Origin: Veillonella atypica KON
GTDB lineage: Bacteria; Bacillota; Negativicutes; Veillonellales; Veillonellaceae
DNA length: 64,000 nt
NCBI RefSeq assembly: GCF_002959915.1
Contig: NZ_PPDE01000008.1
Coordinates: 496,001-560,000 of the forward strand
Direction: 5' to 3'
The position numbers and the translations under genes are program-made. This document shows positions 39,537 through 46,991 of the stretch, in pieces; within the stretch, counting starts at the first letter, position 1, and each line of letters starts with the position of its first letter. The notes under the pieces were generated by a model. That model worked only from the letters and a program-made list of their open reading frames with translations. It ran no database searches and was not told the DNA's origin.

Positions 39537-40901
39537 TTAGCCCCTTTCCTCTAATTCTCTAACACAGTTTTTAAAATCTTCGCCTCGCTCTTCAAAGCAA
39601 CTATACCAATCAAAGCTGGAACATGCTGGTGAAAGCAATACAATATCTCCAGCTTTTGCTAATTGATAACCCAATGCAACAGCCTCTTTCATAGACTGTG
39701 CACGATGAATATGTTGAACACCCATTTTTACAGCAACGGATTCAAATCGATCTGCTGCTTCCCCCATAAAAATGACCTCTTTAGTATATGCTTTCACAAT
39801 ATTCATAAAGTCTTCTAAAGGCGTCATCTTATCATGACCACCAGCCAATAAAATGACTGGTTTATCAAAGGCATCTAAAGCTTTTACTACAGAGTCTGTA
39901 TTAGTAGCCTTAGAATCATTATAAAATGTAACATCATGGAATGTTGTAACCCGTTCCAATCTGTGTTCTACACCATGAAACTGTTCAATGGTATGTTTAA
40001 TATGCTCTACCTTTACACCTAAAGCATATGTTAAGGCAATTACAGCCAATATATTTTCAATATTGTGAGATCCCTTAATGTGGATATGTTCTGTATCAAT
40101 AACCGGAGTAGCTTTACCATCTAAAACGGCATAGCATGTATTCCCTTCAAAATACGCACCGCTATCAACCTTATGATGTTGGCTAATGCTGAGAACCTTA
40201 CTATGTGCACCTTTTTTCATAGCCCGAACAATAGGATCATCATCATTGAGGACAACAAAATTCTCAGGATTTTGATTCATAAAAATACGAGCCTTCGCAG
40301 CTGCATAGTTTTCCATCGTCTTATGACGTGCTAAATGATCAGGCGTTACATTTAATACAATAGCGCCTAATGGGCAAAAGGATTTAATCGTTTCTAATTG
40401 ATAACTAGAGAGTTCAGCTACTAGATAGCCACCTTCTGGCATATGATACGCGGCTTCACTTAGGGAGTCACCAATATTTCCGCCCACTTTAACAGGAAGT
40501 CCAGTAGATTCCATAACTTGCGTTAACAGAGTTGTTGTAGTGGTTTTACCATTTGTGCCAGTAACACCTAAAATAGGAGATTTGCAAACATCATAAGCAA
40601 GCTCTACTTCACTTACTACATCAATCTTACGATGCAACGCCTCTTGTACGATTGGAATGGATAAAGCAATGCCCGGAGAAATGATGATACGATCTACACC
40701 ATCAAGCAAGTTATTATCTTGTCGCCCCGTAATGATAGTTACACCAGCGTCTTCCAGTCGTTTGCGCGTAGATGGTTCAAACTCTACTGGTTTATAATCA
40801 TTTAAAACTACATTTGCATGTAACTGTGCCAATACCCATGCGGCACCAATTCCACTGGAACCAGCACCAAGAACAAGAATATTTTTCTCTCCATAATCCA
40901 T
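39537..40901 (-). CDS. murD: UDP-N-acetylmuramoylalanine--D-glutamate ligase
   Basis: 454 residues. GAGSSGIGAAWVLA opens the uracil-binding domain, GVTGTNGKTTTTTLL is the ATP loop, and FYNDSKATNTDS binds the growing peptide. It adds D-Glu. The start at 40901 follows AGGTGA five bases upstream. A promoter-like sequence and a palindrome lie between it and mraY, so the murD-murG-murC half of the cluster may have separate input. Confidence 0.97.
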   Translation of the reverse strand: MDYGEKNILVLGAGSSGIGAAWVLAQLHANVVLNDYKPVEFEPSTRKRLEDAGVTIITGRQDNNLLDGVDRIIISPGIALSIPIVQEALHRKIDVVSEVELAYDVCKSPILGVTGTNGKTTTTTLLTQVMESTGLPVKVGGNIGDSLSEAAYHMPEGGYLVAELSSYQLETIKSFCPLGAIVLNVTPDHLARHKTMENYAAAKARIFMNQNPENFVVLNDDDPIVRAMKKGAHSKVLSISQHHKVDSGAYFEGNTCYAVLDGKATPVIDTEHIHIKGSHNIENILAVIALTYALGVKVEHIKHTIEQFHGVEHRLERVTTFHDVTFYNDSKATNTDSVVKALDAFDKPVILLAGGHDKMTPLEDFMNIVKAYTKEVIFMGEAADRFESVAVKMGVQHIHRAQSMKEAVALGYQLAKAGDIVLLSPACSSFDWYSCFEERGEDFKNCVRELEERG

Positions 40902-40944
40902 TTGTATCACCTAAATCACTAAGCACGAAAAATTTTTATCTCAT

Positions 40945-40974
40945 CTTATAAGAATACCATTAAACGCCGTTCAA
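40945..40974 (-). promoter_or_regulatory. Internal dcw promoter before murD
   Basis: Minus-strand -35 TTGAAC (40969-40974), 18-bp spacer, -10 TATAAG (40945-40950). The palindrome at 40974-40999 abuts the -35. Confidence 0.55.
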
Positions 40975-40999
40975 GTTAAGTATTTTCACGTACTTAACT
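40974..40999. other. Palindrome between mraY and murD
   Basis: AGTTAAGTA/TACTTAACT arms with an 8-nt centre and no T-run. Its position against the -35 box suggests an operator or mRNA-end hairpin rather than a terminator. Confidence 0.5.
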
Positions 41000-41027
41000 A
41001 TCAATTTGCAAAGATACGTTTCTGATA

Positions 41028-42014
41028 TCAAATTGTTACAGTTGCAAGTATAACCCCTAAAATGGCTAGAACAGCACCACCGAACCAGAAGCGATTAACT
41101 ACAGTTTGTTCAGACCAACCGGATAACTCAAAATGATGATGAATTGGACTCATCTTAAATACGCGCACGCCTCGTGTTTTAAAGGAAATGACTTGAATGA
41201 TAACAGATAAGGCTTCCATTACGAAAATACCGCCAATCACTACGAGTAATAATTCTGTTTTAGTTAAAATAGCCATGCCTGCAAAGGCGCCGCCAAGAGC
41301 CAATGAGCCTGTATCGCCCATAAATACCTTAGCTGGATTAATATTAAATACCAAAAAGCCTAAACATACGGCTGTTACAATGGACCCAAAAAAGGCTACG
41401 CTTTCAGCAGCCACAGAACTTTCAGTGGAGTATATCATCAAACCGATTACAGAAAACGCAATCGCTGCTACAGCGGATGTACCGGATGCTAAACCATCGA
41501 GACCATCTGTAAGATTAACCGCATTAGTAGCGCCTACAATGATCAAGAAAGCTAAAATATAATAGGCAAAGCCTAATTGGATATGTGCATCTACAACAGG
41601 AATCCATAATGTTGTAGGAATGACCATAATTTCAGTAATAAAGTAACAGAATATAGCCGCTAAAATAAATTGACCTAATAATTTTTGTTTTGCAGTTAAG
41701 CCAAGATTACGTTTTTTAACAGCTTTTACAAAGTCATCAAAGAATCCGAGTAAACAATGACCAAGTGTAAGGAATAACAACATACCTGTAGCCACATTCC
41801 ATGGTGCAAAAATAGCCACACCGATTGTAAGAGCTACCATCATAAATGCACCACCCATAGTCGGTGTGCCAGCCTTAGCTTGATGGCTTTCAGGACCTTC
41901 CTCACGTATACTTTGTTGAGCATGCAATGATTTAAGCATAGGAATACCAATTTTGCCCAATACTAATGTAATTATAAATGTCACTACAAATGCTAATAGA
42001 ATGTGGTAAATCAT
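41028..42014 (-). CDS. mraY: Phospho-N-acetylmuramoyl-pentapeptide transferase
   Basis: 328 residues with about ten membrane helices. The conserved cytoplasmic loops are visible: GTPTMGG, GFFDDFVKAVKKRNLGL with the DD pair, NLTDGLDGLASGTSA, and the C-terminal MSPIHHHFEL His triad. It attaches the muramyl-pentapeptide to undecaprenyl phosphate, making lipid I. It lies between murF and murD, with palindromic hairpins in both gaps. Confidence 0.97.
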   Translation of the reverse strand: MIYHILLAFVVTFIITLVLGKIGIPMLKSLHAQQSIREEGPESHQAKAGTPTMGGAFMMVALTIGVAIFAPWNVATGMLLFLTLGHCLLGFFDDFVKAVKKRNLGLTAKQKLLGQFILAAIFCYFITEIMVIPTTLWIPVVDAHIQLGFAYYILAFLIIVGATNAVNLTDGLDGLASGTSAVAAIAFSVIGLMIYSTESSVAAESVAFFGSIVTAVCLGFLVFNINPAKVFMGDTGSLALGGAFAGMAILTKTELLLVVIGGIFVMEALSVIIQVISFKTRGVRVFKMSPIHHHFELSGWSEQTVVNRFWFGGAVLAILGVILATVTI

Positions 42015-42034
42015 ATTACTCCCCTATTCTCTAA

Positions 42035-42069
42035 TAACGGCCAATACGGCTAGAAGAATCTAGCCGTTA
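42035..42069 (-). other. Strong hairpin between mraY and murF
   Basis: A perfect 9-bp stem ACGGCTAGA/TCTAGCCGT with 4-nt loop (42046-42067). A nearby TAACGGCC (42035-42042) can compete for the 3' part of the stem, so two alternative folds exist. No T-run follows. Confidence 0.5.
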
Positions 42070-42075
42070 TAACCT

Positions 42076-43434
42076 CTATTCACGTTCTTTTAATTCCTCT
42101 ACAACACGTTCCATTCGAAGACCTCTGGAACCTTTTACCAAAATAACATCGCCTTTTTCACGAATATCATTGTAGGCATTTGCCATTTCGAGATGACTAT
42201 TACAACGATGTACCTCTAAACCTGCTAATTTCGCTTCTTTAGCAATGAAATTTGCCGCCTCACCAAAGGTAAATACAACGCTATATCCTTCTTCGGCCAA
42301 TAATCTGCCAACTTGTCGATGGCCTTCCTCCGTAAAATCACCTAGTTCAAGCATATCGCCGAGCATAGCAATTTTACGTTTACCTTCTAATTGACCCAAT
42401 GCTTTGATGGACTCACTCATAGAAGAAGGATTGGCATTATACGCATCATTGAGAATAACAATGTCTTCAAATGCCACAATTTCTTGACGCATAGGTGTGC
42501 CTGTAAAATCACTAAGACCTTTTTTAATCTTACTAGATTTAACGCCTAACACACGACCTGCAGCAATAGCAGCTAACGCATCATACACATTATGCTCACC
42601 AATCATAGGCAAAAATACGTCAAATACTTCGTCATAACATTTGCAGGTAAACTTAATGCCATCCTTTTTATAGTGTAAATGACTGCCAATTACCGTAGCA
42701 TTGCTATGAATACCGTAAGTAACAGTTTTTCCTTTTGCAATGGAACTCATGGCCTTTACGAAATAATCATCTTCATTTAGAATGGCCACACTATCGGGGC
42801 CTAAACATCTAATCAATTCACCCTTTGCCTCAGCAATGGCTTCTTGAGAGCCCAACAATTCAATATGACTAGTTCCTACATTTGTAATGATGCCAATTGT
42901 CGGTTCTGCAATAAGGGCTAATTCTTCAATTTGACCTAATCCACGCATCCCCATTTCTACAACACAGGCTTCGTGTTCTGGTGAAAGTTGCAACAATGTT
43001 TTTGGTAAACCAATTTCATTATTAAAATTCTTTTCTGTTTTTAATACATTAAACTCAGTACTAAGAACCGCGGCTACCATTTCTTTTGTCGTCGTCTTAC
43101 CTGATGAGCCAGTAATGGCTACTACAGGAATTTGAAAGCGTCGTCTGTGAAAGTTCGCCAAGTCTTGGTATGCCTTTAGCGTGTTTTCCACTTCAACACA
43201 AATAATACCGTCTACACTGCGTCCCTTTTCAACGATTGCTGCTGTTGCCCCTTTTTCAATGGCCGTATTAATAAAATCATGACCATCAAATGTATCGCCT
43301 CGCAAGGCTACAAATACATATCCCGCCTCAATCGTACGCGTATCTGTAGATATATCTTTAAATTGTAAACTTACATCGCCCTTACATGTGCCACTAGTAG
43401 CATCAATTATTTCTTGTAATGTAAATTCTGCCAT
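42076..43434 (-). CDS. murF: UDP-MurNAc-tripeptide--D-Ala-D-Ala ligase
   Basis: 452 residues. ITGSSGKTTTKEM is the ATP loop, and NDAYNANPSSM is the MurF-specific motif. It adds D-Ala-D-Ala. The start at 43434 (MAEFTLQEI) follows AAGGAG and lies 1 bp after murE; a longer frame of 20 codons has no ribosome site. Confidence 0.96.
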   Translation of the reverse strand: MAEFTLQEIIDATSGTCKGDVSLQFKDISTDTRTIEAGYVFVALRGDTFDGHDFINTAIEKGATAAIVEKGRSVDGIICVEVENTLKAYQDLANFHRRRFQIPVVAITGSSGKTTTKEMVAAVLSTEFNVLKTEKNFNNEIGLPKTLLQLSPEHEACVVEMGMRGLGQIEELALIAEPTIGIITNVGTSHIELLGSQEAIAEAKGELIRCLGPDSVAILNEDDYFVKAMSSIAKGKTVTYGIHSNATVIGSHLHYKKDGIKFTCKCYDEVFDVFLPMIGEHNVYDALAAIAAGRVLGVKSSKIKKGLSDFTGTPMRQEIVAFEDIVILNDAYNANPSSMSESIKALGQLEGKRKIAMLGDMLELGDFTEEGHRQVGRLLAEEGYSVVFTFGEAANFIAKEAKLAGLEVHRCNSHLEMANAYNDIREKGDVILVKGSRGLRMERVVEELKERE

Positions 43435-43435
43435 A

Positions 43436-44920
43436 TTAGATCTCCTTAAGAGCTTTTCGAGCCTCTTCTCGGTCATCAAAATGAATTGTTTCATTTTTTA
43501 ATATTTGATAATTTTCATGACCCTTACCAGCGATAATAACGATATCACCTGCTTTTGCATCATGAATTGCATGATTAATTGCTTCTCTACGATCGACAAT
43601 TACCTCATAAGAAGTACCATCGCGAAGTGCTTCTTTTACACCCACTTCAACATCCTTAACAATTTGTACAGGATCTTCGGTACGCGGATTATCGGATGTT
43701 ACATAAATCTTATCACCGTACTCTGCTGCAATACGGCCCATAATTGGACGTTTTGTAGCATCGCGGTCGCCACCGCAGCCAAATACGATGATGATACGAT
43801 TTTCTTTAATTACCTTTGCAGTTTCTAAAATATTTTGCAACCCATCCGGTGTATGAGCATAATCGACAACAACGGCAAAATCTTGCCCTTCTTCGATTAA
43901 TTCAAAACGTCCAGGAACGGAACTAAAGGTTTTTAACGCCGTATCAATCGCTTCCATGGAGATGCCTTCTTGTAAACAAGCTCCAATAGCAGCCAATGTA
44001 TTATACACATTAAATAGTCCTGTTGTATTCATCGATACAGGGTAGCTTTCACCCTTATAATTCACAGTATACTGGCTATTCTTAGTAGACATATGAACAT
44101 CTGATGCATTCAATGTGCCCTTGCCTAATGTACTATACGTAATCGTTGGGGCCGTAGTTTTTTCCATAACGCGATGACCATAGGAATCATCGATATTAAT
44201 AACAGCACCTTTATTATCTTTTTCTTGATTAGCTGCACTAACTTGTTCAAACAATTTACATTTAGCAGCCAAGTAATTTTCAAATGTTTTGTGGAAATCC
44301 AAATGATCTTGCGTCAAATTCGTAAATACGGCCGTATCAAATTCAACACCGCTAACACGGCCGAGCGCCAATGCATGAGAAGATACTTCCATTACACAGT
44401 ATTCCACATTTTCTTGAACCATTTGATGCAAAATATGCTGTAAATCAACAACATCTGGTGTCGTATTATGAATTGGATAACTCGTATCACCAATCATAAT
44501 ATGGACAGTACCAATAACCCCCACCTTGTGACCTTGAGCCTTAAGGATATGACGAATCATATGGGTCGTAGTCGTCTTACCATTTGTGCCTGTAACACCG
44601 ACCATACGCATGCGATTAGCTGGGTAATCAAAGAAGTATGGAACACACGCCATCATAGCTTGACGTGTATCAGAAACGGTGATAACACACACATCATCAG
44701 GTACAGTAACCGGTTTTGATACGATAACGGCAACAGCACCAGCAGCAACCGCTTTATCGATGTAATTGTGACCATCAACTGTAGCCCCATCAAGAGCGAT
44801 GAACAAGCTATTTGGTTTTACTGCTCTGGAATCAGCTGTTATATCTTGAATAGATACATTTTGATCACCTTGTACTTGTTGTGCATCTAACGTACTTATA
44901 ATATCTTTTAAGGTTTTCAT
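43436..44920 (-). CDS. murE: UDP-MurNAc-tripeptide synthetase, meso-DAP type
   Basis: 494 residues. GVTGTNGKTTTTHMI is the ATP loop, YAHTPDGLQN precedes the ligase domain, and the specificity motif SDNPRTEDP (DNPR) marks enzymes that add meso-diaminopimelate rather than lysine, as in Gram-negative bacteria and Bacilli. The aspartokinase at 59.7 kb would supply DAP precursors. It follows ftsL with a 58-bp gap that holds a hairpin. Confidence 0.96.
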   Translation of the reverse strand: MKTLKDIISTLDAQQVQGDQNVSIQDITADSRAVKPNSLFIALDGATVDGHNYIDKAVAAGAVAVIVSKPVTVPDDVCVITVSDTRQAMMACVPYFFDYPANRMRMVGVTGTNGKTTTTHMIRHILKAQGHKVGVIGTVHIMIGDTSYPIHNTTPDVVDLQHILHQMVQENVEYCVMEVSSHALALGRVSGVEFDTAVFTNLTQDHLDFHKTFENYLAAKCKLFEQVSAANQEKDNKGAVINIDDSYGHRVMEKTTAPTITYSTLGKGTLNASDVHMSTKNSQYTVNYKGESYPVSMNTTGLFNVYNTLAAIGACLQEGISMEAIDTALKTFSSVPGRFELIEEGQDFAVVVDYAHTPDGLQNILETAKVIKENRIIIVFGCGGDRDATKRPIMGRIAAEYGDKIYVTSDNPRTEDPVQIVKDVEVGVKEALRDGTSYEVIVDRREAINHAIHDAKAGDIVIIAGKGHENYQILKNETIHFDDREEARKALKEI

Positions 44921-44941
44921 ACTACATTCTCCTCTATATAC

Positions 44942-44975
44942 GCAAATTAAAGCAGCCCATAAGAGCTGCTTTTGC
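44942..44975 (-). other. Hairpin between ftsL and murE
   Basis: AAAGCAGC/GCTGCTTT stem extended by GCAAA/TTTGC. On the minus strand it is followed only by TTTAATTT, so it may be a weak terminator or attenuator inside the cluster. Confidence 0.5.
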
Positions 44976-44978
44976 CTG

Positions 44979-45383
44979 CTAATCTATAATTTGCTGTTTC
45001 GTTTGTACATTGCGTTCTGAAGTCGTACTTTTAGTGCTATACACAAAGGAATCAGGCAAAACCATCCCTAATTGTTCTTCCGCAATTTTTTGAATGCGTA
45101 CTGGAGATTTTAAGGATGCCACCTCTACATCAAGGGTATCATTATCCTTTGCTAATTGTACTACAGTTTGTTGTGTTTTAACTACTTCATAACCTAATTT
45201 TGTAGTATATGCGTTCATAGCCATCATAATCATCAAAAAACCAACAAGGATTGCTATACCTTGAATGATTTGTCTCATCAATGGACTAATATCAAAAACA
45301 ACACTAGCTTTCGCTTTTCTCGCTTGTACACCTAGCAACACATCACGTTTAACGTGGCCCACAACAGCCTTTCTCGCTAACAT
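44979..45383 (-). CDS. ftsL: FtsL-like division protein
   Basis: About 134 residues with the FtsL layout: a basic cytoplasmic region (1-40), one membrane helix (IIQGIAILVGFLMIMMAMNAY), a periplasmic coiled coil with heptads (VVKTQQTVVQLAKDNDTLDVEV), and the typical end VRIQKIAEEQLGMVLPDS. Identified by this layout and by place after rsmH. The start at 45383 follows GGAAGGGG. The ftsI/spoVD gene normally downstream is absent. Confidence 0.82.
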   Translation of the reverse strand: MLARKAVVGHVKRDVLLGVQARKAKASVVFDISPLMRQIIQGIAILVGFLMIMMAMNAYTTKLGYEVVKTQQTVVQLAKDNDTLDVEVASLKSPVRIQKIAEEQLGMVLPDSFVYSTKSTTSERNVQTKQQIID

Positions 45384-45403
45384 TAAAATAACCCCTTCCA
45401 ATA

Positions 45404-46336
45404 CTACAATTTAATCCCTACTCTAAGTTTTGCACTTCTAGAACGAGGATTCATTTCTACTTCCCCTGCACTAGGCTCAATGGCCTTATTTTTAGCCTTA
45501 AGAACAGCCTTATGATGACATACACATACTGGTAATTCTGGCGGACAAATACAAGCTGTACTTAGCTCTTTAAATGTTTGTTTTGTGATGCGATCCTCTA
45601 AGGAATGGAATGTAATAACACCAATTCTCCCCTTTGGCTTCAACATACTCACAGCATCTACAAAACTATCATGCAAAATAGCAAGTTCTCGATTCACTTC
45701 AATGCGTATCGCTTGAAATGTACGTTTTGCAGGATGTGGACCATCCTGTCTTGCTTTTGCTGGTATAGCTTTTTTTATAATTGACACCAGTTCGCCAGTA
45801 GTAGTAATTCTCTTTTCATTACGGGCTGCCACGATAAATTCAACAATACGTTTAGCCCAGCGTTCTTCACCGTAATCACGGATAATCTGTAATAATTTAT
45901 CAGATTCATATTCATTCACGACGATTTCCGCAGTAATAGGTGCCTCTTTATCCATACGCATATCAAGAGGTCCATCATTCATATACGAAAAAACGCGTTC
46001 CGGTGTATCCAGCTGATAACTAGAAACTCCTAAATCGAATATAAATCCATCAACTTCATAAATACCTTGCTCTTCTAAAGCTTGTTTTAAATCTGAAAAA
46101 TTCGTAGGTATCGTCATAACCTGACAAGTTAAATCAGACAAGCGTTGTCTCGCTACCGCTAAGGCATCTTCATCTTGATCTAAACCGATAATCATGCCTT
46201 GTGAACTCAATCGTTCACCTACAGCATGAGCGTGACCAGCGCCACCTAAGGTACAGTCAACATAGATACCATCAGGATTGGTAACAACAGAATCCACCGT
46301 TTCATTCAACAGCACACTGACATGATTAAATTCCAC
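45404..46336 (-). CDS. rsmH: 16S rRNA m4C1402 methyltransferase
   Basis: 310 residues. MEFNHVSVLLNETVD and the SAM loop VDCTLGGAGHA are diagnostic, as is GVITFHSLEDR. It methylates N4 of C1402 in the ribosomal P site. Second gene of the dcw cluster, 9 bp after mraZ. Confidence 0.97.
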   Translation of the reverse strand: MEFNHVSVLLNETVDSVVTNPDGIYVDCTLGGAGHAHAVGERLSSQGMIIGLDQDEDALAVARQRLSDLTCQVMTIPTNFSDLKQALEEQGIYEVDGFIFDLGVSSYQLDTPERVFSYMNDGPLDMRMDKEAPITAEIVVNEYESDKLLQIIRDYGEERWAKRIVEFIVAARNEKRITTTGELVSIIKKAIPAKARQDGPHPAKRTFQAIRIEVNRELAILHDSFVDAVSMLKPKGRIGVITFHSLEDRITKQTFKELSTACICPPELPVCVCHHKAVLKAKNKAIEPSAGEVEMNPRSRSAKLRVGIKL

Positions 46337-46345
46337 GATAGCCTC

Positions 46346-46777
46346 CTACAACACAATGCCTTCTAATCCTTCAGCCAAGGACTCTACGCTGTCAGCCACT
46401 TCCGCATCATATGCATCAAAGCGTTCGCGGCTCCAAATTTCAACCTTATCACCAGTACCAATAATAACCGCATCCTTTTGTAGCTCAGCATGCTCACGAA
46501 GGGCGCTTGGCACCAAGATTCGACCTTGTTTATCAAATTCAAGTTCTGCGGCACTACCAAAGTAAAACCGTTTGATAGCACGTGCATTTGCTTTATTAGA
46601 TGGTAATGATTGTAATGTTTTTGAAAGTTGCTCCCAACTTTCGGCAGTATATATAGCGATGCAGTTATCGAGGCCTTTTGAAAGTACACAGTGATCACCT
46701 AGTTGTTCACGTATTTTGGCAGGTATAATCAACCGTCCTTTTGCATCTATAGTGTGATTATATTCACCCATGAACAT
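46346..46777 (-). CDS. mraZ: Transcriptional regulator MraZ
   Basis: 143 residues with two SpoVT-AbrB-like domains: GEYNHTIDAKGRLIIPAKIRE and LEFDKQGRILVPSALRE. MraZ is a dcw regulator that binds tandem TGGGN-type repeats upstream of its own gene. Here GTGGG and GTGGT repeats lie inside the promoter spacer. First gene of the cluster. Confidence 0.96.
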   Translation of the reverse strand: MFMGEYNHTIDAKGRLIIPAKIREQLGDHCVLSKGLDNCIAIYTAESWEQLSKTLQSLPSNKANARAIKRFYFGSAAELEFDKQGRILVPSALREHAELQKDAVIIGTGDKVEIWSRERFDAYDAEVADSVESLAEGLEGIVL

Positions 46778-46821
46778 CTAACATCACCGCCTTACAATCC
46801 TCATACACCACTATATGGTAA

Positions 46822-46850
46822 ATTTTACCACAATCCCCCACTCGTTACAA
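46822..46850 (-). promoter_or_regulatory. dcw promoter with MraZ-type repeats
   Basis: Minus-strand -35 TTGTAA (46845-46850), 17-bp spacer, -10 TAAAAT (46822-46827). The spacer holds GTGGG and GTGGT spaced 10 bp apart, similar to MraZ boxes. Binding there would block the promoter. Confidence 0.65.
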
Positions 46851-46902
46851 TAAATAAAACATAAAAATTGGTGAAATTATGAATTTTCCTTCATCTTCAA
46901 AT

Positions 46903-46940
46903 CAAAAGAAAACCGCGTAGCACGAGTGTACTACGCGGTT
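46903..46940 (-). terminator. Terminator of the giant adhesin gene
   Basis: A perfect 10-bp GC-rich stem AACCGCGTAG/CTACGCGGTT (46911-46940, 10-nt loop) followed by TTCTTTTG on the minus strand, between the adhesin stop and the mraZ promoter. Confidence 0.85.
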
Positions 46941-46991
46941 ATACATACCTTAGATAGACAGGTATTCAGTGCCTACCTTTTGGGAGGTATC

